Assembly (NCBI GenBank): GCA_964529415.1
Contig: CAZGWD010000009.1
Location: 137,419-201,418, forward strand
DNA length: 64,000 bases
Reading direction: 5' to 3'
From: CAYMPH01 sp964529415
GTDB lineage: Bacteria > Spirochaetota > UBA4802 > UBA5550
Each line of letters starts with the position of its first letter. The stretch's first letter is position 1. Under the pieces are notes generated by a model. The model did not search any database. It was not told where the DNA came from and saw only the letters and a program-made list of their open reading frames with translations. Of the stretch, positions 17,586 through 27,025 are shown one piece after another. Made by a program: the position numbers and the translations under genes.

Positions 17586-18860
17586 CTAAGAAGAGTAAAC
17601 AATATTTCCGTTTTTTAATGTGTATTCCACAGAACCGTACAATTCAGAATTTATGAAAGGCGTATTTTTGCATTTAGAAAGAAGAAAATTTTCAGTAATA
17701 ATAACTTTTTTATCCGGGTTGATTATGGAAATATCAGCGAGCGCGCCTGGTTTCAATTCCCCGCTCTGCAGTTTAAGAATCTGCGCTGGTATAGAAGTCA
17801 CTTTTTTGAATGCATCAATATAGCTGAATCCGTTTTCCATCACAAGCTTTGTGATAATAAGAGGCACTGCTGTTTCAAGGCCGATTATTCCAAATGGGGC
17901 ATATGCAAGTTCCTGCATTTTTTCATTCATGGAATGAGGAGCGTGATCAGTTGCTATAGCGTCAATTGTTCCGTCTTTCAGCCCTTCAATTATTGCAAGC
18001 CTGTCTTTTTCGGAGCGAAGCGGAGGTTTCATCTTAGCCATGGCCAGATGTTTTGCAACTGCATCATCAGTGAGTGAAAAATAATGAGGTGCGGTTTCGC
18101 AGGTAACTTTTATTCCGTCCTTTTTTGCTCTTCTGATTATTTGTACAGCGCCTCTTGTTGATACATGACATATGTGAAGTCTGCCTCCGGTCAGTTGCGA
18201 CAGCAGAACATCCCTTGCAATCATAACTTCTTCAGATTCGTTAGGAATTCCTTTAAGACCAAGCATTGTTGAATTTATGCCTTCATTCATAATGCCTTCG
18301 TCAGTAAGAAGAAGGTCTTCGGCATGAACGAGAAGCGGAACATCGAACATGCGGGAATATTCAAGAGCGCGTCTCATAAGAATTGAGCTTGATACAGGCT
18401 TGCCGTCATCTGAAAAAGCCACTGCTCCTCCCTTGATGAGCTCACCCATCTCGGAAATTTCCTCGCCTTTAAGCCCTTTGGAAATTGTTGCTACAGGAAG
18501 TACATTGATCGGTCCGTTTTCCGCCTCAAGTTTGATGAAGCGTACAAGCGCCTGATTGTCTATCACCGGATTAGTATTTGGCATGGTGCATACGGATGTA
18601 AATCCGCTTTTAGCAGCAACCATTGATCCGCCGATTATTGTTTCTATATCCTCCCGTCCGGGCTCTCTGAAATGAACATGCATGTCTATGAGGCCGGGAA
18701 GGACAAGGCATCCTTTTGCGTCAATTACGCCTGTGCCGTCCGGAACCCTGATATCTTTTGTTATCTGAATTATTCTGTCATCCTCAATCAGAATATCAAG
18801 TATGCTGTCGGTATTTGATGCAGGATCTATTACTCTTCCGTTTTTGATAATTATTTTCAT
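17586..18860 (-). CDS. pyrC: Dihydroorotase
   Basis: A 424-residue type I dihydroorotase, closing carbamoyl-aspartate to dihydroorotate in pyrimidine synthesis. Zinc ligands are visible in DMHVHFREPG (about 58-67), HVSTRGA and DHAPH; FSDDGKPV replaces the carboxylated-Lys region as in the Bacillus-type class. The gene starts 3 bases after the pyrB stop, so it is the second gene of a pyrBC operon. Its 3' end is repeated at 14774-14812, 2.8 kb downstream in the same orientation. Confidence 0.95.
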   Translation of the reverse strand: MKIIIKNGRVIDPASNTDSILDILIEDDRIIQITKDIRVPDGTGVIDAKGCLVLPGLIDMHVHFREPGREDIETIIGGSMVAAKSGFTSVCTMPNTNPVIDNQALVRFIKLEAENGPINVLPVATISKGLKGEEISEMGELIKGGAVAFSDDGKPVSSSILMRRALEYSRMFDVPLLVHAEDLLLTDEGIMNEGINSTMLGLKGIPNESEEVMIARDVLLSQLTGGRLHICHVSTRGAVQIIRRAKKDGIKVTCETAPHYFSLTDDAVAKHLAMAKMKPPLRSEKDRLAIIEGLKDGTIDAIATDHAPHSMNEKMQELAYAPFGIIGLETAVPLIITKLVMENGFSYIDAFKKVTSIPAQILKLQSGELKPGALADISIINPDKKVIITENFLLSKCKNTPFINSELYGSVEYTLKNGNIVYSS

Positions 18861-18863
18861 TTA

Positions 18864-19811
18864 TTATTCCCTGATGTCCTCAAGTGGAGCTCCTCCTGCA
18901 AGAAGGTAGAATATTGCCATCCTTACAGCAACTCCGTTTGTAACCTGTTCGTTTATAATTGCATTCGGTGAATCTGCCACAGAATTGTCTATTTCAATTC
19001 CCCTGTTTATGGGGCCTGGATGCATTACTATAATATCTTTTCTGCACCTGCTTAATCTTTCTTCTGTAAGGGCATAATTCTGATGATACTCGCGCAGTGA
19101 TGGAAAGTGTGAACCTTCCTGGCGCTCTTTTTGAATTCTCAATAAATTTATTACATCAAGCCCGGGGAGAATGTCATCAAGGTTGTATGATATTTCAACT
19201 CCGTATGCCTTGAATTCATCCGGCACAAGTGTAGGTGGACCGCAGAGTATAACTTTAGCGCCGAGCTTTTTAAAAATTTCAATATCTGACCGCGCAACTC
19301 TTGAATGCTTAATGTCGCCGACAATACCGATTCTCATTCCATTCAGATTTGAGCCGCGTTTTTCCATTATTGAAAATGTATCAAGAAGAGCCTGAGTGGG
19401 ATGCGCGTGGAAACCGTCTCCTGCATTTATAACAGATGCTTTTATGTTCTTTGAGAGGAAGTGCGGTGCAAGTGAAGCGCCGTGCCTTATTACAATGTAA
19501 TCTGCTTTCATTGCTTCCATTGTGTGAACAGTATCAATAAGCGATTCACCCTTGACAACGCTTGATTGCGCTACTGTGACATTTATTAAATCAGCAGACA
19601 GCCTTTTGGCAGCGAGTTCAAAGCTGATTCTGGTTCTTGTGGATGGTTCGTAAAAAAGCGTGCATACAGTTTTTCCGCGGAGTATCGGGACGCTTTTAAC
19701 TGATCTGGTGAAAACTTCTTTAAAATAACCGGCTGAAGAACAGATTAAATTAATCTCTTCAACGGAAAGGGAATTGATGTCGAGAAGGTCTTTATTTTTT
19801 AATGAATTCAT
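18864..19811 (-). CDS. pyrB: Aspartate carbamoyltransferase catalytic subunit
   Basis: A 315-residue enzyme that joins carbamoyl phosphate and aspartate. The carbamoyl phosphate motif STRTRISFE lies near residue 55; HAHPTQALLD and HPGPINRGIEI are the other active-site blocks. No regulatory subunit (pyrI) is beside it, consistent with the class that pairs with pyrC. The upstream strand shows TTGACA and TATAAT hexamers but with poor spacing, so I call no promoter. I see no PyrR-type attenuator. Confidence 0.95.
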   Translation of the reverse strand: MNSLKNKDLLDINSLSVEEINLICSSAGYFKEVFTRSVKSVPILRGKTVCTLFYEPSTRTRISFELAAKRLSADLINVTVAQSSVVKGESLIDTVHTMEAMKADYIVIRHGASLAPHFLSKNIKASVINAGDGFHAHPTQALLDTFSIMEKRGSNLNGMRIGIVGDIKHSRVARSDIEIFKKLGAKVILCGPPTLVPDEFKAYGVEISYNLDDILPGLDVINLLRIQKERQEGSHFPSLREYHQNYALTEERLSRCRKDIIVMHPGPINRGIEIDNSVADSPNAIINEQVTNGVAVRMAIFYLLAGGAPLEDIRE

Positions 19812-20180
19812 ACTGAAAAATATAGTTTTATTATAAGATCAATTTTGTCAAATTAATTCGTTTTATTAAAATAAAAAAGTGAAAAATAGAGGAGGTCATA
19901 AAACCAGAGCATGTCCAAAATATCTTGACAATTTTTTTATAAACCCGATTTGTAACAGTATAGATAGATATTTACCGGTGTTTGATTTTTTTAAAAATAT
20001 GCAGATAAAATCTCAAATGACAGTAAAAAGCCCGGTTTTTTTTTGACAACCGGAAATTGCCGGTAAACATGCAAATATCAGCAAATGTTTTTATTGATTC
20101 TGAAAAAATAACAGATTTCCGTAATTACACCGGGTAAAGCCGAAGTAATTGCTGGAATGATAAATGACAGGTGTGGTAAA
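19812..20180. other. Divergent intergenic region pyrB / MMPL operon
   Basis: 369 bases without a gene. It holds a cluster of CCGG-centred sites: TTTACCGG (19971-19978), CCGGTAAA (20060-20067) as its inverted partner, and a small hairpin CCGGTT/AACCGG (20032-20053). They could be repeated half-sites for one regulator. TTGACA hexamers occur at 19925 and 20043 but neither has a convincing -10 partner. Confidence 0.35.
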
Positions 20181-22898
20181 ATGCAGAAAAAAATTCTTGA
20201 ACTGATTTACAATATCTCCCTTAAAAAAGGAAAACAGCTGCTGATATTCATGGCAGTAATAACCCTGATTCTCGGCTTTTTCATAGTTGGAGGACTTTTT
20301 ATACCCGGACTTCCTGTACTGAAAATTTCTTCATCAAGAGCAGATCTGATTTCCAAAACCCACCCTGACCAGGCAAGATATCTGAAATATATGGAAGAAT
20401 TCGGCGCAGCGGATAATCTAATTGTTGTTCTTGAAGGTGATCCTGATGATTTAAAAAGCATAGCTGATGATACTGCTGAGGAAATACTGAAACAGAAAAA
20501 ATGGGTAAAGTCTGTATTTTATAAAATTGATACATTATCTCTGATAAAAAATGCTCCTCTTTTTATTCCTGCTGATAAACTTAAAGAAGGCATTGATGTA
20601 GTTAAAAAAAATTCAGCTGAAATTAACGGGATCAGCAGAATCAATAATTTAAATTCATTGCTCGGCATGGTGAAAAATGCGGCAAATAACCCTGCATTCG
20701 CAACAAGACCGGATCTTGCACCAGGATTAATTTCAGCCATGGATTCATTTATAGGCGAGTGGCAGCAGTGGATTAAAAATCCCAAAAAGAATAAAATTGA
20801 TCTTGCTGATAAAATAATTCCCAAGGGAAACGAAATGGGAATGCTTGTAAAAAGCGAAGGATATCTTTTTTCAAAGGATTTCAAACTGCTGTTTATGTTT
20901 GTACAGCCTCAGTCATCCAATGACGACATGAGCTATTTAAAGCCTTTTGTGGGTGATATTAAAAAAACAGTTGATTCTGTGCTTGAGAAAAATCCGGAAC
21001 TAAAAGGAAAGGTTAAGGCTGCATATACAGGAATGCCTGCACACACTTTATCCGAAACTGAAACGCTTTATAAAGATGTTGCATTCGACGGAAGCCTTGC
21101 AATAATATTTGTTGCAATAGTATTGCTGATTGGTTTCCGCTCTTTCAGGAAAATGATAATTGCTGTAATTCCTATTTTATCAGGACTCATAATTACACTT
21201 GGGGTAATCACGCTTACTGTAGGAAGATTGAACCTTATCAGCTCTGCCATGATTGCAGTTCTTTTCGGCATCGGCATAGACTTTGGAATTTATCTCATTC
21301 AGAGAACAGAGGAGGAGCTGGGTAACGGGCTCACTCTGGATCAGGCTGCATACAGATCAGTTGTTGAAACGAGCCAGTCAATTGTAACAGGAGGTTTTAC
21401 TACAGGTCTTGCGTTTTTTGCAATAGGCTTTTCAAGCTTTGTCGGATTCTCAGAGCTGGGCATAACAGCTGGTATGGGTATTATGATTATGCTTATGACA
21501 ACTTTCATGTTTCTTCCTGCTCTGATAATTCATGTAGGTGTTGAACCGAAAAAATATGATGTTCAGGGAATCATGACAGCAGCAAAAACAATTCACAGAA
21601 AAAAGCCTCTTATTGCATTCGGTGTTGTTACTATTCTGCTTACATTATTCAGCATATTCTGTTCCTTTAATATTAAAATGGATTACAACGCACTTAAACT
21701 TCTGCCGAGAAATACTGAATCAACCATATATCAGGAAAGAATGGAGGAGACCAGTGATTATAAAATGTCTTCTGCAGCTGTAACAGCAAAAAGCCTTGAT
21801 GAACTTACAAAAATGACAGCGCAGATTAAAAAACTTTCAACAGTAAGCAGAGTTGATTCTCTTGCAGAACTGATCCCTGATAATCAGGCTGAAAAAATAA
21901 AAATTATGCAGCAGTACAGGGAAATATTAGGAGGAATAAATTTAACTTACATTCCATCAAATTTATCTGCTGCAGAGTATTCCATTGTAATTAAAGGCCT
22001 TATAGAATTTTTTGAAAATTACCAGGAAAAGGCATTTGCCGGCGGAATGAAAGATATAGAGGACCAGCTTGATAAATTATTAATAACACTGAATGCGTTA
22101 AATGAGGAATTCACAGGTGATAAGACTTCCAATGCGGTTGCGAGAACCAATGATTTTGACAAAACGCTTTTTTCCCGGATAAAAATGTTCAATATGCTGA
22201 TACAGGCATGGCTTAATCCTGAACCTATGTCTGAAAAAAATCTATCTGAAACTTTTGTGAACAGATTTAAAAGTTCCAAAGGAACATATGTTGCATACGT
22301 TTTTCCTAATGGTCAAATCTGGGATGTGGATTTTCTTGATAAATTTGTCAGCCAGGTAAAAAACATAACTCCTGAGGTAACCGGATTCCCCGTAACTCAC
22401 AGGGTTTATTCCAGGCAGGCTGCATCAGCTATTTTTGAATCAATAATCTATTCATTTATTATGGTTGTACTGCTGCTATGGATTGAGTTCAGGAGTTTCA
22501 AAACAGTTGCAATTGCATTTATACCTCTTGCTTTGGGCATAGTCTGGATGCAGAGCGTTATATATATTATAGGCATGCCATATAATCTTGCCAACATTGC
22601 AGGGCTTCCGCTTCTTTTCGGGCTCGGGGTTGTTTATGGTGTGCGGATAGTTCACCGCTGGCTTGAGAATCCGAAAGAAACTGCTTTCATTGCAACAAAG
22701 ACAACAGGCAAAGGAGTATTTTTTGCTGCATCAGCAACTCTTATTGCTCTGTTCAGCATAATATTTGCAAGGCATTACGGCATGTCTTCTTTCGGAGTAG
22801 TGCTTTTTATCGGGTTGGCTTTTTGTCTCGTTGCAGCGCTTTTTGTGTTGCCTGTAATTATAGATTTATTATATTTAGATAAGGATAAAAAGAAATAA
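20181..22898 (+). CDS. MMPL/RND-family exporter (HpnN-like)
   Basis: About 905 residues, with the RND plan: one membrane helix (about 20-45), a large periplasmic domain, a block of helices around residues 295-460 (IIFVAIVLLIGFRSF, ISSAMIAVLFGIGIDFGIYL), a second periplasmic domain and a second helix block from about 760. The GIDFGIYL and LFGLGVVYGVR motifs are the paired helix-4 equivalents. The size and SSRADLIS start resemble hopanoid-type HpnN and MMPL lipid exporters. The ATG at 20181 has AGGTG 8 bases upstream; 20157 lacks a site. It heads a four-gene operon, and a lipid or hydrophobic cargo is likely. Confidence 0.88.
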   Translation: MQKKILELIYNISLKKGKQLLIFMAVITLILGFFIVGGLFIPGLPVLKISSSRADLISKTHPDQARYLKYMEEFGAADNLIVVLEGDPDDLKSIADDTAEEILKQKKWVKSVFYKIDTLSLIKNAPLFIPADKLKEGIDVVKKNSAEINGISRINNLNSLLGMVKNAANNPAFATRPDLAPGLISAMDSFIGEWQQWIKNPKKNKIDLADKIIPKGNEMGMLVKSEGYLFSKDFKLLFMFVQPQSSNDDMSYLKPFVGDIKKTVDSVLEKNPELKGKVKAAYTGMPAHTLSETETLYKDVAFDGSLAIIFVAIVLLIGFRSFRKMIIAVIPILSGLIITLGVITLTVGRLNLISSAMIAVLFGIGIDFGIYLIQRTEEELGNGLTLDQAAYRSVVETSQSIVTGGFTTGLAFFAIGFSSFVGFSELGITAGMGIMIMLMTTFMFLPALIIHVGVEPKKYDVQGIMTAAKTIHRKKPLIAFGVVTILLTLFSIFCSFNIKMDYNALKLLPRNTESTIYQERMEETSDYKMSSAAVTAKSLDELTKMTAQIKKLSTVSRVDSLAELIPDNQAEKIKIMQQYREILGGINLTYIPSNLSAAEYSIVIKGLIEFFENYQEKAFAGGMKDIEDQLDKLLITLNALNEEFTGDKTSNAVARTNDFDKTLFSRIKMFNMLIQAWLNPEPMSEKNLSETFVNRFKSSKGTYVAYVFPNGQIWDVDFLDKFVSQVKNITPEVTGFPVTHRVYSRQAASAIFESIIYSFIMVVLLLWIEFRSFKTVAIAFIPLALGIVWMQSVIYIIGMPYNLANIAGLPLLFGLGVVYGVRIVHRWLENPKETAFIATKTTGKGVFFAASATLIALFSIIFARHYGMSSFGVVLFIGLAFCLVAALFVLPVIIDLLYLDKDKKK

Positions 22899-22900
22899 AT

Positions 22901-22936
22901 TTCCCCCAGTCCCCCTCAGGGGGATTTAGGGGGTTT
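22901..22936. repeat. Dispersed GC-rich hairpin element
   Basis: CCCCC-AGT-CCCCCTCAGGGGG-ATTT-AGGGGG: a C-run/G-run hairpin followed by a second G-run. It sits between the MMPL gene and the next gene of the same operon, 3 bases after the MMPL stop. Confidence 0.6.
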
Positions 22937-22999
22937 AACTTTATTCTATTGCATAAAGCAGAATGTATAAACAAAAAGAAGTAATTTGAGGAGAAAATA

Positions 23000-23848
23000 A
23001 TGCTTAAAAAAATAGTCTTATCGCTGATATTAACAGCTTCAATCGGTATATTCAGCAGTACAAACGCTGCAGAAATAATTCACGTTGCAATATTTGCGCC
23101 TGATATGCCTTTTACCCAGGCTGAAGGTGAAAATTATATCGGGCAATTCATTACTATTCTTGCAAATTCAGTTGGCATGAAACCTGAATATTTCAAAGGA
23201 AGATATTTCAATGAAGGAAATGATGCGAAGAATTTCATATCGCAAAATAAAAATGTTTTCGTAATGGGTTCGCTCAGTTTTTTTCTTCCGAACAGGAACT
23301 GGCTTAAACTTGTTCCGGTTGCTTCTATAGATTATGCTGGTAGCGACATGGAAAAATATTATCTTACAGTTCAGAAAGGGAAATATAAATCAATGGCGGA
23401 CCTTAAAGGAAAAACTGTTGCTGGAAATGTTTTCAAAGAGGACAGCAGGTTTATTAATAAATTTATTTTTAACAGCAGGATTGATGCTTATTCATATTTT
23501 AAAACAAGCTTTACAACTTCAGTTCGCGCATCTGTCAGAAATCTGCAGAAAGGAAAACTTGATGCTATTCTTCTTAACCACAGGGATTATGTTAAATTCA
23601 AAAGCAGAAAAGATTTCGAAAGCCTTGAAATTATTTATACATCAGAAAGCATCCCTGCACTTGGATTGATGATGAACGATTCTCCATACAACAGAAGCAT
23701 GAAAGATAAGTTCCTGAATGCAGTTATTAAAATGAATACCATGCAGGAAGCGCAGACCATGTTCAATGCCAACGGCATGGACGGATTCAGAAAAATAAAT
23801 ACCGGGTTAATCGACAATGCAATTTCGAAATTTGACAGCGGTAATTAG
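23000..23848 (+). CDS. Periplasmic binding protein, PhnD-like
   Basis: A 282-residue protein with a signal peptide (cut near TNAAEI) and a type II periplasmic binding fold of the PhnD group. The segment YKSMADLKGKTVAG followed by RNLQKGKLDAILLNH is the typical hinge and second-lobe pattern. No ABC permease or ATPase lies near, so it probably serves the MMPL exporter or a signalling role. GAGGAG precedes the ATG. The TPR lipoprotein gene starts inside its 3' end. Confidence 0.75.
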   Translation: MLKKIVLSLILTASIGIFSSTNAAEIIHVAIFAPDMPFTQAEGENYIGQFITILANSVGMKPEYFKGRYFNEGNDAKNFISQNKNVFVMGSLSFFLPNRNWLKLVPVASIDYAGSDMEKYYLTVQKGKYKSMADLKGKTVAGNVFKEDSRFINKFIFNSRIDAYSYFKTSFTTSVRASVRNLQKGKLDAILLNHRDYVKFKSRKDFESLEIIYTSESIPALGLMMNDSPYNRSMKDKFLNAVIKMNTMQEAQTMFNANGMDGFRKINTGLIDNAISKFDSGN

Positions 23849-24608
23849 TTTACTGATTTTATTTACGCTTTTTTCATGCACTACGGCGTCTGTTAAAAAT
23901 AAAAGTGACTGTCCTGAGAAAACAGTCACAGTTGAAAAAGGCAGTACAAAAAAAAATGCTGAAAACGCATCTAAGATCCCCTATAATGCAAGCAGGGAAG
24001 ATAAATTAAAGGCGTTTGAAACTGCAGACTGTGCGCACAAAAAAGATGCAGAGGATAAAGAAATAGCCCTGATTCTTGCAAGAGCTTCATTTATGCTTGC
24101 TGATATTGAAACCAAAAATTCACTGATTGAAAAATTTGCTGTAATCGGCAGGGATGCTCTTGAGTCTCTGAACATGGCAATGGACAGTCCGCGAGCAAGT
24201 TACTTCTACGCAACAAATCTCGGTCTTATTGTAAGGATTCAGGGACTTTTTGGAATAAAAAAGATCCCTGTAATTATCAGTACTTTGAATAATGCGTTGA
24301 AAGATCCTTCAATAGATCAGGGAGGCCCTCTGCGTTCACTCGGGATGCTCTATTTAAAAACTCCTCAAAGTCTTGGCGGTGATGTTGACAAGGCAATTGA
24401 TCTTCTTGAAAAGGCTGCCAAAACATATCCTGATCATCCGCAGAATCATTATTTTTACGCAGAGGCTCTGATCGAAGACGGCGATGAGGATGGAGCTAAA
24501 CGCGAACTCGAGCAGGCAAGAAAGCTTCTGTCTGTTCAGAAGTGGGGTTCCGATTATGTTAAAATCTGGCAGACCGACATTGAAAAAATAGAAAAAAAAT
24601 TAAAATGA
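23817..24608 (+). CDS. TPR lipoprotein, TatT-like
   Basis: A 263-residue lipoprotein: a signal with lipobox LFSC (Cys near residue 21), a low-complexity Lys/Thr linker, then a helical TPR-like body. The segments SYFYATNLGLI, GPLRSLGMLYLKTP and HPQNHYFYAEALIEDGD resemble the TatT TPR protein that accompanies TRAP transport in treponemes. It overlaps the binding protein by 32 bases and the next gene by 4, so translation is coupled. It probably scaffolds lipid or ligand transfer at the envelope; the TatT link is by eye. Confidence 0.7.
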   Translation: MQFRNLTAVISLLILFTLFSCTTASVKNKSDCPEKTVTVEKGSTKKNAENASKIPYNASREDKLKAFETADCAHKKDAEDKEIALILARASFMLADIETKNSLIEKFAVIGRDALESLNMAMDSPRASYFYATNLGLIVRIQGLFGIKKIPVIISTLNNALKDPSIDQGGPLRSLGMLYLKTPQSLGGDVDKAIDLLEKAAKTYPDHPQNHYFYAEALIEDGDEDGAKRELEQARKLLSVQKWGSDYVKIWQTDIEKIEKKLK

Positions 24609-25417
24609 ACAATTCCGGTTTTAAGGAAAAATACGGCCCCTGGGCTTTGATAACCGGCAGCGCTATGGGATTGGGCGCCGAGTTCGCAAGGCAGTGCGCA
24701 CAAAGAGGATTGAACTGCCTGCTTGTTGATAAAGCAGGCAGGGAACTTGAAAAAACTGCAAAAAAAATCCGTACTGATTTCAAAGTTTCTGTTGAAACTC
24801 TCCTTCTTGATATATCAAAAAAAGATTTTCTGAAAATTATAATAAAAAAAACTTCCAGGCTCGACATAGGCCTTGTAGTAAACAATGCAGGGCTATCACC
24901 TGTGGGTTCGTTCCTCTCATTTGATCCGGCATTTCTTGAAAACCAGCTTGATGTCAATGTCAGGGCGCCTCTTGTATTATCACGTTATTTTATTCCGCTA
25001 CTGCAGAAAAGAAAAAGAGGGGGGCTGATATTTGTCTCTTCCGGCTCTGCAAATGCCGGGGTTCCCTACTCGGCAAATTACGCAGGAACAAAAGCCTGGA
25101 ATCTTATATTCGCAGAAAGCCTCTGGTATGAATTAAAAAAATCCGGAATAGATGTAATTGCCTTGATGCCCGGGCCAACTGAATCACCGGGCTGGTACGC
25201 CAATCTGCCGGAACATGATGCACCACTTAAACCCATGAGCGTTGAAAAAACAATAAGAGAAACTCTTGATACTATCGGTAAAAAACCGAGCCTGTCAGCC
25301 GGACTTGTAAATAAAATCGGGACTGTTTTTATGAGACTTGCTCCTCGGGCTTTCGGAATTAAAATTGTCGCTAAAACAATGGAAAAAACTTTTAAGAAAA
25401 AGATTGGAATAAAATAA
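24605..25417 (+). CDS. Short-chain dehydrogenase/reductase
   Basis: A 270-residue classical SDR: cofactor loop TGSAMGLG (about 17-24), NNAG (about 97-100), and the catalytic Ser in SSGSAN with Tyr and Lys in YAGTK. NAD(P)-dependent oxidation or reduction of a keto/hydroxyl group is expected. The ATGA overlap with the lipoprotein gene makes it the last gene of the exporter operon, so its product may be the exported lipid or a precursor. The substrate is unknown. Confidence 0.9.
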   Translation: MNNSGFKEKYGPWALITGSAMGLGAEFARQCAQRGLNCLLVDKAGRELEKTAKKIRTDFKVSVETLLLDISKKDFLKIIIKKTSRLDIGLVVNNAGLSPVGSFLSFDPAFLENQLDVNVRAPLVLSRYFIPLLQKRKRGGLIFVSSGSANAGVPYSANYAGTKAWNLIFAESLWYELKKSGIDVIALMPGPTESPGWYANLPEHDAPLKPMSVEKTIRETLDTIGKKPSLSAGLVNKIGTVFMRLAPRAFGIKIVAKTMEKTFKKKIGIK

Positions 25418-25627
25418 AACACATCTCGATATTTTGAAAAGGTTCACCACAAATACAATTGATTCATCAAACTGTTTTTTTACATTAATTGATTAGCCTG
25501 AATACTGATAATATGTTATTTATAATATCATGGCTTACATAAAGTGAATGTTTTTTAATTGACACAATCTTTTTAGGATGAGATATGATTTGTTATTAAT
25601 TTATAAAGATATAACATAGGTGAAATA

Positions 25628-25837
25628 ATGCAATCAATTATTACTAATGGGCATTTATTGGATTCACATACTATTAAACTTGATGAATCGATTCCTTTAT
25701 TAACTGGATCGATTAAAGTTGTCATTGAAATTCCCGATCAATATCTGACAGAATTGAAATATGGTATGGCAAAAGGCTCAGTAGAAATAATGCCTGGTTT
25801 TGATGATCCATTGGAAGAGTTGCAGGAGTATCAATAA
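25628..25837 (+). CDS. Antitoxin-like protein of a vapBC-type pair
   Basis: A 69-residue protein. The N-terminal half is beta-rich (HTIKLDESIPLLTGSIKVVIEI), like the DUF2281/VapB-type antitoxins that precede PIN toxins; the acidic C-terminus (DDPLEELQEY) would wrap the toxin. Its TAA stop overlaps the ATG of the PIN gene by one base, the usual arrangement of such pairs. TAGGTG lies 8 bases before the ATG. Confidence 0.65.
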   Translation: MQSIITNGHLLDSHTIKLDESIPLLTGSIKVVIEIPDQYLTELKYGMAKGSVEIMPGFDDPLEELQEYQ

Positions 25838-26210
25838 TGCAATATCTGGCCGACACCAATGTTTTTCTATGGTATATAAAGGCAATAATAAACTTCCGGA
25901 AAATATTCGTAACCAAATTGAATCAAACAAAAAAGAATTGTGTTTGAGTATGGCATCTATCTGGGAACTTGGACTTAAAAATGCCAAAGGTCTTTTACAT
26001 CTTGAAGGTGAATTTTCTGTTTTCTTGCAAAACTACATTTATAAAACCGGCATAAAAATCATTCCTATTACTATTGAACATATAGAGATATCAGTAGCAC
26101 TTCCTTTTCATCACCGAGATCCATTTGACAGATTGATTTTTGCTCAGTCAAAAGCTGAAAAAATTGAATTCCTTTTTACTGATGATATTTTTTACAAGTA
26201 TAGGATTTAA
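25837..26210 (+). pseudogene. VapC-family PIN toxin with a frameshift
   Basis: From the ATG at 25837 the frame reads MQYLADTNVFLWYIK and then drifts to a stop after 37 codons. The +1 frame continues as GNNKLPENIRNQIES through SMASIWELGLKNAKG, PFHHRDPFDRLIFAQS and FTDDIF to 26210. Joined, they give a PIN domain of about 125 residues with all four acidic residues (Asp6, Glu in WEL, Asp in RDPFD, Asp in FTDD). One base appears to be missing in the AAA run at 25878-25880. It could be a pseudogene, a phase switch or a sequencing error. Confidence 0.75.
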
Positions 26211-26258
26211 TTGCATCAAGTTAATATATAAATAAATTAATTTTTTCAGGAGTTTGTT

Positions 26259-27005
26259 ATGAAAAAGATATTTTTTATCTGCACCGCAGCATTATTCTCA
26301 CTTATGCTTTTTACATCACATTCAATTTCACAGGAAACTTGTGATAAGATGAAAAGTTATAAAAATATTCAGCTGAGAATTCTTTTTTCAAGAGTATCCG
26401 GATGTTATTTTAAGATTGACCAGGAATATTATCTTCTGAAAGCCAATAAGAACAGGAACCGTTCATATTCTTTTTTCCCGGATGGAAGAATTATGGCATT
26501 CATTGGAACAAATGATTATGAATATATGTCTAAATCAACAGGATCACGGTCGTTTCATCTTCTGCCTTTTAAAAATAAAACAGTACCTTCATACGAACCT
26601 CCAACAGGTGATGAAATTAATGTTCTCCTTCCGTCCAGTCATAAAGCAGTTTTTTCCGCTGAGAAAGGCGATATTGTTTCAATAGAAGGTTTCAATGTGG
26701 CGCTTCAGCCCATTGAGCATTTTGATAAAATGGTAATAAAAGGCGGTGGAGTTGATATTAAACCTGATAATGGAAATATCGTAATAGATTACGGCTGGAG
26801 AACCGGTGGAATGAGCATTTCTCTGCTTTATATGTCTTCTGTGATTAAAGACAGTTTCGGCAATGCATGTCAGGTTAAAAACAGCGAGCTTTATATGGTT
26901 GATCCGAAAGACAGCGATGAGGTTATTTTTAAAATTAAAAATAACACGGAACTGGCTGGTTTTTTGAAAAAAAGATGTCCGGCTATAAAATTGGAAATGA
27001 AATAA
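26259..27005 (+). CDS. Secreted protein of unknown function
   Basis: A 248-residue protein with a clear signal peptide (cut near SISQET). The mature part is beta-rich with two Cys early on and no known motif. TCAGGAG lies 8 bases before the ATG. It stands alone between the toxin-antitoxin remnant and a convergent membrane protein. Confidence 0.7.
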   Translation: MKKIFFICTAALFSLMLFTSHSISQETCDKMKSYKNIQLRILFSRVSGCYFKIDQEYYLLKANKNRNRSYSFFPDGRIMAFIGTNDYEYMSKSTGSRSFHLLPFKNKTVPSYEPPTGDEINVLLPSSHKAVFSAEKGDIVSIEGFNVALQPIEHFDKMVIKGGGVDIKPDNGNIVIDYGWRTGGMSISLLYMSSVIKDSFGNACQVKNSELYMVDPKDSDEVIFKIKNNTELAGFLKKRCPAIKLEMK

Positions 27006-27025
27006 AAAAACATTAAACTTTTGTT

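Noticed and set aside
22901..22936. GC-rich hairpins as CRISPR repeats
   Set aside because: Copies are kilobases apart, vary in sequence, have no regular spacers and no cas genes.
25800..26210. PIN toxin starting upstream in the later frame
   Set aside because: That frame lacks the N-terminal MQYLADTN with the first catalytic Asp and would run through the antitoxin gene; the ATG at 25837 plus a frameshift explains both halves.
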